Below, piece by piece: positions 1 through 12,145 of a stretch of 64,000 nucleotides of DNA. The notes under the pieces are model-generated. The model was not told where the DNA came from and did no database searches. It saw only the letters and a list, made by a program, of their open reading frames with translations. Position numbers and translations under genes: made by a program. The first letter of the stretch is position 1, and each line of letters begins with the position of its first letter. Source of the DNA: Sambucus nigra (taxonomy: Eukaryota; Streptophyta; Magnoliopsida; Dipsacales; Adoxaceae); assembly GCA_949130495.1 (NCBI GenBank), contig OX422207.1, positions 788,072,384 to 788,136,383 of the forward strand. The letters are read 5' to 3'.

Positions 1-439
1 GAAATCCGGGGATCCATATAAATTCTCACGTCTTACACCCAATGTCAGTGGAAAATGATCTTGGACTTGTCGAGTTATTAGTGGTTGCGATTGATATACG
101 TTTGACTCCAAAATATATTTTAGCTCATCAAGTTTTGAAAATGTTCTTGGGATTGGCAACAAGTTCAAGTTATACTATATTTCTATCCACGTATTTGTTC
201 CTAGTGGTCACCATGACAACACGGTTTAAAAAAAATCCAGTATTTTGTAAATGCATAACACAAACGACTGCGGTTAGAATCCTATAGTAGAATATCCTTC
301 TTTTAGTGAGGTTTATAAACATTGAGACCTTGTCATACTCCCTCCGTATGTTTAACTACCCAAAACAATTCTGATTCCTCTACAATGGGCGGTAATTCGA
401 GTGAGCATAGTAGTAGGGAAGAGATCAATCAACCTTATT
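1..439 (+). other. Outer arm end, leader-like DNA before the gag fragment
   Basis: This AT-rich stretch lies between the window edge and the first recognisable gag residues. An 81-codon open frame (42-287) has no recognisable domain and is probably chance. It may be the 5' untranslated part of the Athila-like element that follows, but no LTR end or primer binding site was found. The mirror copy is 37,458-37,896. Confidence 0.35.
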
Positions 440-3093
440 ATTTAATAAAGGATTAGCTTCAACCATAGAGGACCACCTCTCCATCATACATTATTTGCCC
501 ATATAATTCAAGGAAATTCCACTTCCGAAATTGCATGATACAATTATTGTCAACATGCACATAAGATATTGTCAGGAGGTTTTTGTTACTTTTAGCGACA
601 AAGACTCTCCTGAAGATATAACATGCCTAAAACTTATCCCATTCTCTTTTAAGGACAAGGCAAAGGCTTGGATTTGGACCTCGTAGCCTAATTTTATTAG
701 GAGTTAATGCAATATGGAAGCCTGATTCCTAAAGAAATTCTTCCACACCCTTCTAAATAACACTCTCAAGATCCAAATCAACTTTATCACAAGGAGATAA
801 CGTTATCTTTCAGTGATGTTCGGAGATATTTAAAAACGTCTCGGGTAAATGCCCAAATAATGTCTTGGAAAAGTGGAGAATTGTAAACCTTTTCCATTAT
901 TGGATTACCTTTAATTCCAAAAAAATTTAGAGATGATGTGATCTACGGATCTCTTTGTCTTGGATGAAAATCATGCCGAGGCATATATAAAATATTATGC
1001 CGAAATTATTCATTCATGGGACACTTCGGACAAAAAATAAGTCAAGTCGTGATCTTATAATTCGATCGCCTATAACCAGCGAATGTAACACCTTGCCCAA
1101 AAGGATTATATGCCCACAAGATTTTCTCAACTAAAAAGGTTGAGTCAATGGATTTAGAGAGTAGGAATTCGCCCGTTCCAACTCATTCTTCAATTTATGT
1201 GCTATTTGTGTTATAGTTGGTCACCCGACCAAGGATTGTTCCACTATCATGGCCTATAAAATAATTCCCAACGATCAACAAAATGTCGTGGGGACTTTTA
1301 TATTCCTATAGCAGTCCTCTTAGCAAGGGGTATAACCCACCGAAGGAAAATCATCCTGGTTTTATGTGGAAAATAACCAATCTCGTCCTTATTCACCTTA
1401 AAATTCCCAATAAACTTAATAAGACCAACTCAAAATCCCCCACCTCAAAATTATCAAACTTTGTGGAAAATAGAACCACTATAATTGAAAATTCAAGGTC
1501 CTACTACCCCACCTCCTTATGTGCCTCAATATAAGAAGACCTTTGAAGACAGTCATTAAGCTTTCACGATAAGTTAAATGAATGTCAATACTCAAAATGC
1601 GCAAACCTTTGCTGAAATCAAATATTCACTACCAAAATTGACCACTTCATTAAGTATCAAAGAAAAGGAAAAAATTTCATTCCAACATCAATGAAATCAT
1701 CAAGGGCAGCACAATCTAACTACCTCGATCTCGAAATATTAGAGGGATCAAGTGAAATCACTATTCTACAAACTGGGAATGGCTTTTATAAGACGATCGC
1801 ATCCACTACAAATTCTAAGTAAGTCTCACCCAACCCCATAGATGTCAAAGATGCTTCTCCCGAAGAGAGTAGTGAGGAGCCATATATCGGGCCAGATTTG
1901 GTTATAAAAGGCTCCATTTTCACGTGTTATCCTAAAAGGCTTATGGATCCAAGAAAGGAGATCCATAATGTTTTCACCTTGTATTTGTTTAAAAAAGTTA
2001 ATATAAACATCCCTTATGATATTAACGAAAGGGCCGCTTATGCCAAGTCCCCAAGAACTTAATCATAGTGAAATAGAAACTTTATGTGAAAAAAGGGCAT
2101 TTTTGTCTGAATGTGATCTCGATAATTCAATCCAAGTTACCTACAAATTATAAGGACCCTGTATGTCCTACCATCTTGAGTGTCATTGGAGAGTTCAAAA
2201 TCAAGCAAGCTTTTCTTAGTTTAGGTGTGATTATCAACTTGTTACATAGTCTATGTATAAACAACTCGATCTATGTGAGCTAAAGCCGAACAAAATGACT
2301 CTCAAATTAGAAGATCATTTCATTAAAGTCCCAAGAGGGGTGGTGGAGGATGCCATAATTAAAACTAATAAGTTCTACTTCCTGATGGACATTGTGGTTT
2401 TGAATACTCAGCCTCTAGTTGGGAATAGTAACTACTTCCCCATTATCCTGGGTCAACATATTTTACCTATCTCAAATGCCTTAATTAATGCTAGAAATTG
2501 GGAAATAACACCGAACATAGGGAACGTGATCTTAGATCTTAATATTTTCAACATTTACCAATAAATGGGTGATGAAGATGATGTCCACTAGGTATACCTC
2601 GTGAGGATATTATCCAAGAACACTTTGATGATATATATTGTGTGGACCCTATTAAAGAATACTTAATTAACTCACTTGATCTTGAAAATTATTATTCCCC
2701 TTATGATCATGAAGTTAACCCTGTGATAGATATTTATATGAGTTGGAGAAGGTAAATTGGTGTTCCAATTTTGAGGATTTACCTTTTTGTGATTCATATG
2801 AAATCGGATGTGTGATTTACAAAGCTTTACCACGAGAAATTTCAATTCGACCTCAAGTATATCTACTTGGAAAACGGAGAGACATATCCCTTTTTTATCT
2901 CATCCCACCTCAATGAGGGCCATAAGGTAAGTTGAGTTAATTCCTAAAAGGTCTTATAGTTCTTTTGATTGCACCGTTGTCGATTTGAAGGGAGTAAGCC
3001 CTTTGATTTTTATTAATAAAATAGACCTTTTGGAAGAAGAAAAACCCACCTGGGAGATTAAATGTAGGTTAAATCTAGTGATGAAAGAGGTGG
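440..3093 (+). pseudogene. Athila-like Ty3/gypsy gag-protease-RT fragment (left arm)
   Basis: This is a decayed LTR-retrotransposon polyprotein. A capsid-type gag region (about 440-1,020) shows the IPFSFKDKAKAW block typical of plant Ty3/gypsy gag, with several stops. An intact CCHC zinc knuckle (C-x2-C-x4-H-x4-C) is at 1,198-1,239. The protease region (about 2,086-2,567) has the family pattern around ELKPNKMTLKLEDHFIK, PRGVVEDAI, ILGQH and NALINARNW, but the active-site aspartate region reads SLGV, so the catalytic residue appears lost, and the frame shifts near 2,253. An RT N-terminal piece (about 2,840-3,093) contains LKGVSPLIF and ends at MKEVV. Order and motifs match the Athila lineage. 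Homology stops abruptly at 3,093, where TGTGGAG begins an LTR-like block. Stops and frameshifts make it non-functional. Confidence 0.85.
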
Positions 3094-3899
3094 TGTGGAG
3101 ATACTCGATTCCTCCAGCGTGGGGCTCACCCCAAAATGAGAGAAAAGAAGAAAAATCTCTCTTGGTTCATGAATGGATTTGAGGATGGGGTCCTTGCTAA
3201 TGAGGACATGACCTCATTAAATAATAAGAATTAGGGTTAGGGGTTATACCAATTTTTATAGGCCCTAGACTGCCTATCGGTATACCCTTGTCTTGTTGGC
3301 AAAGTAAAGTAAAATTTTATGTATAGGCAGAGGGCCTAGGGTGTTTATAGGCAATCCAGAAGGAATTTTTCAAAAAAATGGGCGTAAAATGAATATTGTA
3401 AATCTGAATCGCACACAAATGGGACCGTTGAAAGGGGATTAAGATCCCTATGAGAATATATTTAGTCACTCTCGGGCTCAATAGTTGACAAAAGTCAAAT
3501 GAGTCTCAAAAGCGCCCATTGGCCTCTAGACGGGGGTTTTCGGAGCAAAAACTCAAGTTTGCATGAACCGTAAGGCCAATTCACGCAAGGTATGGAATGT
3601 TGGAAAGGGGATTTATAACCTTATGATGGTTCAATGATATTTTCTTAGGTTGGATAGTGACCTTGTCAAATGGGATTCAGGAACTCCTGTTGGCATTAGG
3701 GTCAAGGTTTGGAGTAGGACTCGGGTCTTCTGGTGGTAGGGACCTGAGGCATTTGGGTGGTACTTGGATGGGGGGTATATAGAGCCCCTCGATGGGCAAG
3801 TTGAGAACAGGAGGAGGTCGTCGAAAGATATGCACTTCATCAAAGTTTTAAGGTTTGGAAACTAGAGATCTCTATTGGGGACTGAGGGAATAGCTAAAG
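3094..3899 (-). mobile_element. LTR-like block abutting the truncated Athila RT (left arm)
   Basis: The block starts with TG at 3,094, exactly where the Athila-like RT reading ends, as expected for the end of an inserted LTR element. On the minus strand it contains TATA-like boxes: CCTATAAAAA near 3,252-3,262, and CTATATACCCC near 3,775. A GCCTATCGG word sits at 3,272. I interpret it as the 3' LTR of the minus-strand Tat-like element, because it lies beyond that element's integrase, extra frames and minisatellite. No second LTR copy was found, so this is inference. The short open frame at 3,631-3,843 is not recognised. Confidence 0.4.
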
Positions 3900-4665
3900 G
3901 TCAATTTTGAGGACTTAAAAAGTGGAAGTGAAAATATCAAAGATCTAGTGCCAATTCGATGAGCTTATGTTAATTCTGCAGACCTAAAGAGTAGAGAGGA
4001 ATGATTTATATGGTCGAGGTCAATTCTACATATCTAGGTCAATTTTACAGACCTAAAGAGTAGAGGAGACCAATTCAAAGAGTTGAGGCCAATTTTGGGA
4101 CTTAAATATCTGAAGCGATTGATTTTAAGGTCGAGGTCAATTTTGAAGACTTGGGTCAATTTTATAGACCTAAGGAGTGGGAACTACGGATTGAGCAGGT
4201 CGAGGTCAATTATGTAGAACTAAGGAGTATATGCAATAGATTCAGAGGGTTCAGGTTGATCCTCCGAACCTAAATATTTATAGCGACCAATTCAGTGGGC
4301 CAAGGTAGATTATGATAACCAAGGTCAATTCTGGTGACCTAAAGATTTAGACAGACTAATTTTAGAGGGTCGAGGTCAATTTTGTGGACCTAATGATTTG
4401 AAGTGATCGATTTATAGGCTTGAGGTTAATTCTGCGAACCTAGAGATTTTAAACGACCGATTCAAAGGGTTGAGGTTGATTATGTGGACCTAGGTTGATG
4501 ACTTTGACCTAAAGAGTAGAGGTGACTGATTGAGAAGGTCGAGGTCAATTCTGCGGACGATAAGGTTTGAAGTGCCCCATTTAGAGGGTCAAGGTCGATT
4601 CTGTAGACCTATAGATTTGGGAACGATTGATTTAAAGGTTCGAGGTCAATTATGCAAACCTGAAG
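3900..4665. repeat. ~50-bp minisatellite (left arm)
   Basis: This is a degenerate tandem array whose unit contains GAGGTCAATTCTG, GACCTAAAGATTTGAAG and CGACCGATT. The repeated word GAGGTCAATT and close variants falls at 4,372, 4,422, 4,472, 4,541, 4,591 and 4,642, a period of about 50 with an occasional insertion; earlier units are more variable. There are roughly 15 units. It lies between the extra frames and the LTR-like block, the 3' untranslated position in which Tat-lineage elements are known to carry tandem repeats. Confidence 0.85.
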
Positions 4666-4920
4666 TGTTTTAATGTTCAGGAGTTATGACGAGTGACATT
4701 ATTCATTCTGATTCCATTCGGGAGTGTGATTATAGTGAGGGTTCTACTTTATTTTTTATCCTCCTATGAAGTATGTTGAGGGTGATGGATTTTCAATCAC
4801 ACTTTGGTTCAGTATTTTCTCTTAAAGTTTCATGCCAGTGATCCAGTGGGAAGTTTTATGAATTCTTTCAATGATTTTTGGATTTTTTTTGGAATTTTAA
4901 TGACAAAATTTGAGGGGAAG

Positions 4921-5057
4921 GACGATAGGCACAAGAAGTTGTTTGCCTATCGGCATGGGAAACTAAATCCTTGGCTTCTCTGGAAAGGTGAAGGGTCACT
5001 GCTAATAAGAATGACTAGGGGACTGTCAATCGTTACCCTCCCTAATATCTTATAAAG
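4921..5057 (+). promoter_or_regulatory. Promoter-like module 1: GCCTATCGGC motif plus TATA box (left arm)
   Basis: GCCTATCGGCAT at 4,945-4,956 is preceded by the inverted word GATAGGC at 4,924-4,930, forming a dyad. A TATA box (TATAAAG, 5,051-5,057) follows about 95 bases later, and then a pyrimidine-rich stretch. The same motif and TATA arrangement occurs at 7,041-7,177, which argues for shared regulatory logic rather than chance. It points toward the reading frame starting near 5,162. Confidence 0.5.
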
Positions 5058-6670
5058 AAGGGGGCACCCCCTTTATTTTTCATACCTTCACATAAAAAAC
5101 CTCTTCCTTTCTCTCTCTAGGAATAAGTTTCAATTATTTTTATTTAAAATAATTTATGTAGGGTGCAGTGAACAATGCTTGGGATTCTATTGATGACTAT
5201 GCCAATCTGGAGTGGCATGATGTTAATGCACTGAGATATGATAGTTTTGAGTTTGTTCTTGATGATAGGATTCTTCTATGGGAGCTATGGAACCATCGCT
5301 CTGTGAGGGTGAAGAACCTAAATGTTATCTAAGTGCTTGGTATTTTACTTTTATTTTTCTGTGTTCTTTTCCTTTTATCCTTGGAATGTTAAAGGTTTTC
5401 GACTTGTATGACTACTGGAGATTTATGATGGAGTACTTTATAATTTTAGTCGGTGTCACCTACACACTTTTACGGGGCCCACGTACCTTCTAAAGGTAAA
5501 CTTTAGATACAATTTTCTTTTCTTCATGTTGTCTTTCTAATTTTTCATCCTTAACATTTTGTATTTCTTTTTGTAAATGTGGTTACATGAGATGATTGGG
5601 CACAATGTTGGATTAGTCTCTCTTAAGGTGGGTGGGGAGGGGAAATTTTCGATGATGTATTGATGGATGAAGTGGCACAGGAAGTCGAAGGAGTTTTTAG
5701 TTTTGAATGATGTGTAGGCGATGTTAAACGCCTTGATGAGCTATTAGGTTAGGCTTTGGTCTTATTTTTTCTTATTGGATTTTATTTTTTGTTTGCACTT
5801 TGTAGATTTTTGGTATGTGACCTTTATTTAGGGACACATGAGTTTTATCCTTGGCGTCCGAAGGTTGAAGGGTTTACGGGCATCCATCCCCAGATGTCGA
5901 GGTTGCTAGTGCATGAGTTTGGGTACATCTACTACCTGGGGGAGAGGGTGGTGAGGCATGTTATGGAGGGTGATGTGGAGGTCCCATCATCAGTTCCTCG
6001 AATTTCATGAGGCGGGTAAATGAGATGTCAAATGAGGCAAAAGTGGCAGCGATGAAGGACGAACCCTATATGCTCTATACAGACACGATGTCGGGATATG
6101 ATTATGTATACTTCGCTATCAATTAGTTGATGTTTTTGTATATTTAATATATTGAGTGTATGCCTCCACCATCAGTAGGATTAGGTAGGGGTACTAGTGC
6201 GCTAGTAGCTGCATCACATAGCTCAAGGGTGACGTAACGGTGGCGGAGGATGTTCATGATTTGCATCTTTCCACTCCTTGCTACCACATTAGGCTAGGTG
6301 GTGGAAGGTCATCTCAATGCCTCACCGCCCTCAGTTGAAGATAGATGGTTTCACTAACCTTCCTAAAGAGGTTATCTAGAGATAAGTAGGACTTCCATCT
6401 TCTGCTTTTGATTCTTTTCTTTTATTACTGATTTTCTTGCTTCTGATAGACTTTTTTTTTTTTGCAAACTACTCTTGTATCAATTTCATAGTTGTGGTAA
6501 AGTCAATATTGGATGGCTTTGGTGTCCGATCATGATAGGAAAACGATTAGGTCTTGTATGGTTCCACCATACACTTTTGAGGAGAGCTCTGATTCTAGGA
6601 GTGGGCGATCTATTGCTCGCCGTCAGGGAGAGTGCGTTCATCGAGGTCCTTGAGGTGACAACTTTCTAAT
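5058..6670 (+). pseudogene. Unrecognised extra reading-frame region 1 of Tat-like element (left arm)
   Basis: This region runs antisense to the Tat-like pol. It looks like a decayed, possibly spliced gene. A 56-codon open stretch from 5,162 to 5,329 is gene-like (rich in W, D and L). Further open pieces are 5,400-5,493, 5,821-6,009 (containing EFYPWRPKVEGFTGIHPQ) and 6,475-6,669. Splice-like signals lie between them, for example TTGTAG near 5,803, but stops and frame changes prevent a single product. I do not recognise the protein. Position between integrase and 3' LTR, in reverse orientation, matches the antisense extra ORFs known from Tat-lineage elements such as Grande and Retand. It could also be an independent captured gene fragment. 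Confidence 0.4.
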
Positions 6671-7040
6671 TGATAGGGTTTTTGGAAAGTTCGGGTTATA
6701 TAATCATAATGGCGATTTATTTAGATCCTTTTTTTCTTTTTTGGCCTTTCTTTTTTTTCCTTTCCAGAAAAATATAATCGTAATGATGATTATATACAAG
6801 ATGCAGTTTTCAGTATTTTATATTAATCTTAGATTAAATAACATATTATACATGCACTTTAATTTTTTTCCGAGGTTTTATCTATTGCAAAGGTAAGTAT
6901 AAATAAACATGTGTTTATGATCTTTTTAGAAAGAAACAGTTGGAAATCTCTTGCAAACAGGTTATCTTTGATGAAGAAGGGTCTTTATTGGAAATATGTA
7001 TGCATGAAAAAGATATAAAATTTTAGAAAAATAGGGGGAT
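6671..7040. other. AT-rich spacer between the two extra frames (left arm)
   Basis: The stretch has long T-rich runs and no open frame of note. It contains two similar words (ATATAATCATAATGGCGAT near 6,698 and ATATAATCGTAATGATGAT near 6,772), a weak local duplication. Nothing else is recognised. Confidence 0.5.
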
Positions 7041-7177
7041 GCCTATCGGCATAATAGTAATGTCCAAATCCATTTTCTTGCCTTTATTGTACTCGTTCTG
7101 TACTTTGGTGTACTTGGGAATAGTTTTGAAGAAACAGCCGAGCCCTTTATTTTTTGTGAGTTATTTTGGGTATAAAG
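7041..7177 (+). promoter_or_regulatory. Promoter-like module 2: GCCTATCGGC motif plus TATA box (left arm)
   Basis: GCCTATCGGCAT (7,041-7,052) lies about 120 bases upstream of a TATA box (TATAAAG, 7,171-7,177). The reading frame that follows has a plausible start at 7,303, leaving about 100 bases of leader. The architecture repeats that of module 1. Confidence 0.5.
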
Positions 7178-8560
7178 AGGGATTTGAAGGGAGTTCATCA
7201 TCACATTTAAATTTCCTTTCTTTTTCCACATATTCTTCTCTTCTTGCAGTAGAGATTCCCACGACTAAAGCTTTCGCACCCTACTTCGAGGGTTTGGAGG
7301 TCATGGCATTTATATTATCAACCATGAGGCTTTTAACTTCAACGCTATCACCTTGTGGGATAATCGTTCCCTGGATTAGAATCTCTTTGAAGTGTCACTG
7401 GAGTTCTCGTATCCTGAGCAAACATATGTTTCACTTTAACCTAGACGAAGTGTGTCCCTCATACGAGGAGTTTTATGCGATTTTGCTCGTTAATCCTAGT
7501 GTCATGACAACTATATCGGACCTGTTATGCTCCCATCGGGTATCCCTTGTCGATACTTCATATTTCTCCATCGGCTTCACGACGACTAGTGCATGGAGGA
7601 TGTATTATTTATCTGTTGTTATTCAATTTTGTGTGGCGAAGAGACTATATTGATATTGGATTTTCTAGGTTTGTAGCCCAAGAATTGATTGCCACGCTTC
7701 TCTTAGTAACTGATGATATTATGGAGGATTGTCAAGTGGCCACGATTATCATGTGGCTGTCTAATCATTATAACCTTGTTGTTGTCACACTGATAGACGC
7801 TCTAAATGTACTGGTGACTGGAAGGAAACCTATGTTAATTATTTGCGAGTCAACCTTGTGGTGGTGTTTATGGTGTTATCAGAGAGATTATGTCTAGTGG
7901 CTCCCCGTGAGTATCCTGTAGTGGGTGTTAAGAGTTTAGTTACATGGTCATTTTTAGCTGTGGCCCATCTGTGTAGAACTCGGTGAATTGAATTGTAGAG
8001 CATGTTGCTAGAAATCTTTGCTGGTCAGTGCCGTGGTGGGGCACTGTGCAGCATATTCTGTCCGGTTGGTGGGCCTTTGCCAAATCTCCTTATATTTTCC
8101 TTGGCAACGTCTTTGTCAAGTAGGATGGGAAGAGATTGTTTCTCCTCTTATAACCAACTTCTTGCTCATGTAAGATCTGACTAAATATCTTAGGATGATT
8201 CTGGGACCTTGGTGGAAGCGCCGCCAACCGTTTACACGCCCATACTAGTCCGTTGGGAGGTTGGGTTTGTACTTGGGGACTACTGGAAATGGCAATGGAA
8301 GAAGGTGGTTATGAAGTTCTATGATGAGAGACATGGAAGAGGCAAATTGTGATGTTTGATGCTCTAGAGCAGGGCATTGTGGTTTGATCTAAGATGATCC
8401 AAGCATACCGTCACCTAGAGAGGACACGAAATGTAATTAGGATTAGGATTCATATGGTCCTATATGCATTGGAAAGGATGATGAGGCGAGTCCATATAAC
8501 AGTTGAAGTAGGTCTCGTAGGGAATATGGGGGAAGGGTTTTTGTAATAAATAGATTTGTT
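7178..8560 (+). pseudogene. Antisense extra ORF of Tat-like element, mobile-domain-like (left arm)
   Basis: The frame starting at ATG 7,303 runs to 7,653 (117 codons). Residues around PWIRISLKCHWSS and FNLDEVCPSYEEFYAIL resemble the 'FxFxxxELxPTLEEFxxLL' pattern of plant mobile-domain and gypsy-type transposon proteins. After a frame change, reading continues in another frame to about 7,897 (FVWRRDYIDIGFSRFVAQ), with more open sequence to about 8,184. Stops and shifts make it a pseudogene. It is antisense to, and downstream of, the Tat-like integrase, the place where Tat elements carry antisense ORFs. The family match is by eye and moderate; the right-arm copy has several residue differences. 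Confidence 0.5.
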
Positions 8561-8887
8561 TGTAGGTTAGGGGAGTTTGTGAGATGCTTGCAAGGAGTTT
8601 TGTTATTTCTCATTCTTGTCATTGATGTGTCATGTAACTGCTATTTTTTTTAATAAAGGTGATGATTTTGACATATTTTGTTATGCTATTTATGAATTTA
8701 TTTTCTTTGGACCAACTATATTGATCGCTAAGGCATACAGAATCCTTTTTTCATTTAAATGATAAAAAGGGACTAATGTTCTCGGGGGAAGAAAAGAATA
8801 TCATTTCGTGAAAGAGAAAGGAACGTGCCAAAGGTATTTTATGGGTTGTCTACAAACCTCTGTGGGATTATGAAAATCGCAAGTTTT
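8561..8887. other. Spacer between extra ORF and integrase end (left arm)
   Basis: AT-rich DNA without a recognised feature. It would be the start of the 3' untranslated region of the minus-strand Tat-like element. Confidence 0.4.
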
Positions 8888-11800
8888 TCATTTAAAAAGG
8901 TGATTTTTTAGAGGATCATCTCCTACGTAGTTCTGAGTAGGGGGAAGAATTTTTTTTAGAATTGAAGGGAGGTGAGAAGAGTCATAGTGCGATGAGATTT
9001 TGGAACATGGGTAAAATTTCTTAAGACGGTACAAATTGACTCGATGCACCATCTCCTCTCCATCGAGGTCTGTGAGTATAGCGGTGCCTCCTGAAAAAAA
9101 TTTATTTACGATGTAGGGCCTAAACTTTCTTCTTGGATCTAAGATGGATTCTCTGATTTCTTTGAGGGAAAAGTCTCCTTCTTGGACATTGCGGTCCTCC
9201 ACCAATTTATTGAATGATAACACAATACGGAGATGATGTCCTTATATATGATCTTGGGCCTTTAGTGTTCTTTCCTCTAAGAGTACCAGTTCATCGTAAT
9301 AGCTTTATTGCCAATCTTCTTTACTGACCCAACTTTGGAGCATGACTCGTAGGGAGGTTATTTCGAGTTTAACAGGTAAGACTGAACCCATTCCATATAC
9401 TAAGGAGTAGGGGGTATAACTGGTGGGTGTTCTAATGGAGGTACGGTATCCCCATAGGGTTATAGGATCATGTATGCTCAATCTCTATAACTTTTAGTCA
9501 TTTTGCTAATGATGGACTTTGGGCTTTTATTGGCAGCTTTGACATCCACGTTTGTTTGTGTTCGATATGGAAAGGACTCTTGGCTTTGGATTCCATACTC
9601 GTAAATAAGTTTTGTGACCTCGGCTTCAAAATATAGCCCATTGTCTGATACCAGATCATGCCAAACTTCATAGTGGTAGATGATATTTTTCCTAATGAAC
9701 TTGGTTATTTTCTTTGCATTTAGCACTGCATATAACTCGACTTTAACCCATTTCGTGAAGTAGTCAATGGCAACTATGATGAATCTATTCTCTTTTTATG
9801 CATTAGGAGTAACTTTCCCCATAATGTCTATGCCCCAAGCAGAGAAAGGCCAGGGAGAAGTCATGTTGTATAACTCTAGAAGAAGAAAGTGTTAAAGGTT
9901 GGGAAACTATTGGTATTTGAGTCGTATTCTGACTTAAGAAATGTATTCTTAAACCATGATGGTCCTGTAATATCCTTGTTGGATGATTTTCTTAGCAAGA
10001 ATTCACGTTCGGGCCACATTCTTCACTATGGATTTTCTGTGTCACGTATTCGACCCCATCCCCTTCTATGCAATGCAAGTGGGTTGTATCGAAATTTCTT
10101 TTAAATAGTGCCTTTCACAGATGATGTATTGAGTAGCCATCCTACAAAGGGTTGCAGGGTCTTTCTTGTCAGTGCCCCGAGGATACATATTATGATTGAA
10201 AAGACACCAAATGTCATAATACCACTATCTTATTATGTTTAATTTTTTTTGGTAATGATCTCAATGTGGTAGCAGTGAGTAGGTGATGCTTTTTCCTAGA
10301 CTAGGAAGGGGGCCATTGTTATCCCCGCGGGCATGTCGACCATAGGGACTAGGTTTCCAATGTGTCGGCTAGGATATTCCTCGATTGAGGAAAGTAGTGG
10401 AAGGTAACATCTTCAAACTAGGAGGCGAGCTCTTCGAAGTGAGCATGGAAGGGTAGGACCTTCTTGTCTTTAAATTTTATTTGCAAAGAATTTGTCCCAT
10501 GATGGAGGATGAATCTCCATAGACATCAGTGTGATTGATTCCTTTCTCAAGGGCAATTTTGAGCCCTATGGTACATACTTCGTATTCTGTTATATTGTTA
10601 GTGCAAGTGGAGTCTAATTTTATGGCGTTGGAAGTATGAGAGTCACCGGGAGTGATAAGGGGTATCTCAATATCGTATCCCTTCTTACTAGCAGCCCCGT
10701 TAAAAAATATCTTCTATCTGACCTTTTCATGGGAAGTGTAGAGAATGTTTTCATTCGAAAACTTAGAAATCCAAACTTCGACTCTATCTATGGGATTATC
10801 AGCAAGGTAGTTATAAATGGCTCTTCCTTTCATAGAATTTTAGGTAACATACATGATGTCAAATTCATCCAGTGACATTAATTGTCAAGCCATCTGACTG
10901 GACAATGCAGGCTTCTCTAAAAGGTATATCATTGGATCTATTCGGGACACCAATTTTATAGGGAATGGAAGTTTGTAGTGTCGAAGCTTATAGTGTGACC
11001 TAGGATATAGTGACTCACACCTTTATAATGCAGTATAGTTTGCTTCATTCCCTACTATATTTTGGATAGCTTAGTAGATGGCTCTCTTTGTTTGCAAGAT
11101 TCTTCGATGTACTAGGAAAGCATAGCCCTTGTTAGGATGTCTGTGATGGTGAGATATAAGAGGATAGGGAGACATTATTGTGGGGGAATGAGCATCGGAG
11201 GATAGGTAAGGTATCACTTTATCTATTCAAAGGCTTACTGAAATTCCTTATTTTATAATTTCGCATAACCTTTCTGAATAAGTTTGAAAATGGGCTCGTA
11301 AATAGAGGTCAGTTGAATGATTAACCGACTGATATATTGGAGCTTGCCTAGAAATCCACAAACTTCTTTCTTTATCTGAGGTGGTGGCATTTTGTTAATC
11401 GCTCTAAGTTTGGAAGGGCCTTTTTCGTTCCCTTTATCGCTTACCATGAAGCCGAGGAGTTTGCCTTTTGTGACACCAAAAATGCATTTTTATCAGTTAA
11501 GGCGCATATGTTATTATCGCAGTCGTTCAATTAATTTTCTCAAGGAAGGTATGTGACCTTCTACAGTTTTAGATTTGATGATCATATCGTAGACATAGGC
11601 ATCAACATCCTTGTAGATGAGATCATGCATAATGGTTCTAGCGGCCTTTAGGTATGTAGCCCCAGTGTTCTTGAGACTGAACGACTTGACTATATAGTAA
11701 AAATTTCCCCATGGGGTGATGAAGATAGTCTTTTCCTGATGGTCAGGATGGATCTTGATCTGATTATTCCCGGTGAAACTATCGACAAGTAACTGAGGGC

Positions 11801-12145
11801 ATGAATTGCAGTGTTATCAACAATCATGTTAATTTTGGGCATGGGTAATCATCCTTCGAATATGTTTTGATTAGATATTTTTAGTCGATTCACATGTGGA
11901 CTTTTCCTATTGATTTTGAGACAAGACGCTCCATTTAGGTTATTCGCCCACACGGATGGAGTCTACGTTCAACTGCTTTAATTCTATGTTTTCGATCTTG
12001 AGAGACTACTCCGTCCAGAGCTTTCTCAGCTTATGCTTGACAGGATTGCTTTCGAGGAATGCAAAAATATCGTGCTCTGTTATTTATGTGTTAATATCGG
12101 GCATGTTTTTGTAGGACAACGCGAAGATGTCCAAAATTTACTTAA
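8888..12145 (-). pseudogene. Tat-like Ty3/gypsy pol: RT, RNase H, archaeal-type RNase H, integrase (left arm)
   Basis: Read on the minus strand. RT (12,145-11,250) has ILDIFALSYKNMPDINT, the FTGNNQIKIHP and FITPWGNFYY blocks, and VCGFLGKLQYISRLI. The catalytic YVDD reads YVYD at 11,586-11,597, so one aspartate is lost. Next comes an RNase H-like piece (HYILGHTISF), then a second RNase H-like piece (about 10,625-10,500) with EYEVCTIGLKIALEKGI and VYGDSSSIMGQIL. The integrase core (about 9,860-9,478) has WGIDIMGKV, VAIDYFTKWV and SDNG, but the third catalytic residue reads K in DVKAANKS. A C-terminal piece (9,223-8,888) has EGDFSLKEIRE and LTDLDGEEMVHRVN. Two RNase H domains are a Tat-lineage hallmark. 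Gag and protease are missing and many stops interrupt it. Confidence 0.85.

Noticed and set aside
3900..4665. Centromeric satellite
   Set aside because: The unit is only about 50 bases, the array is short and degenerate, and it sits within a retrotransposon 3' region.
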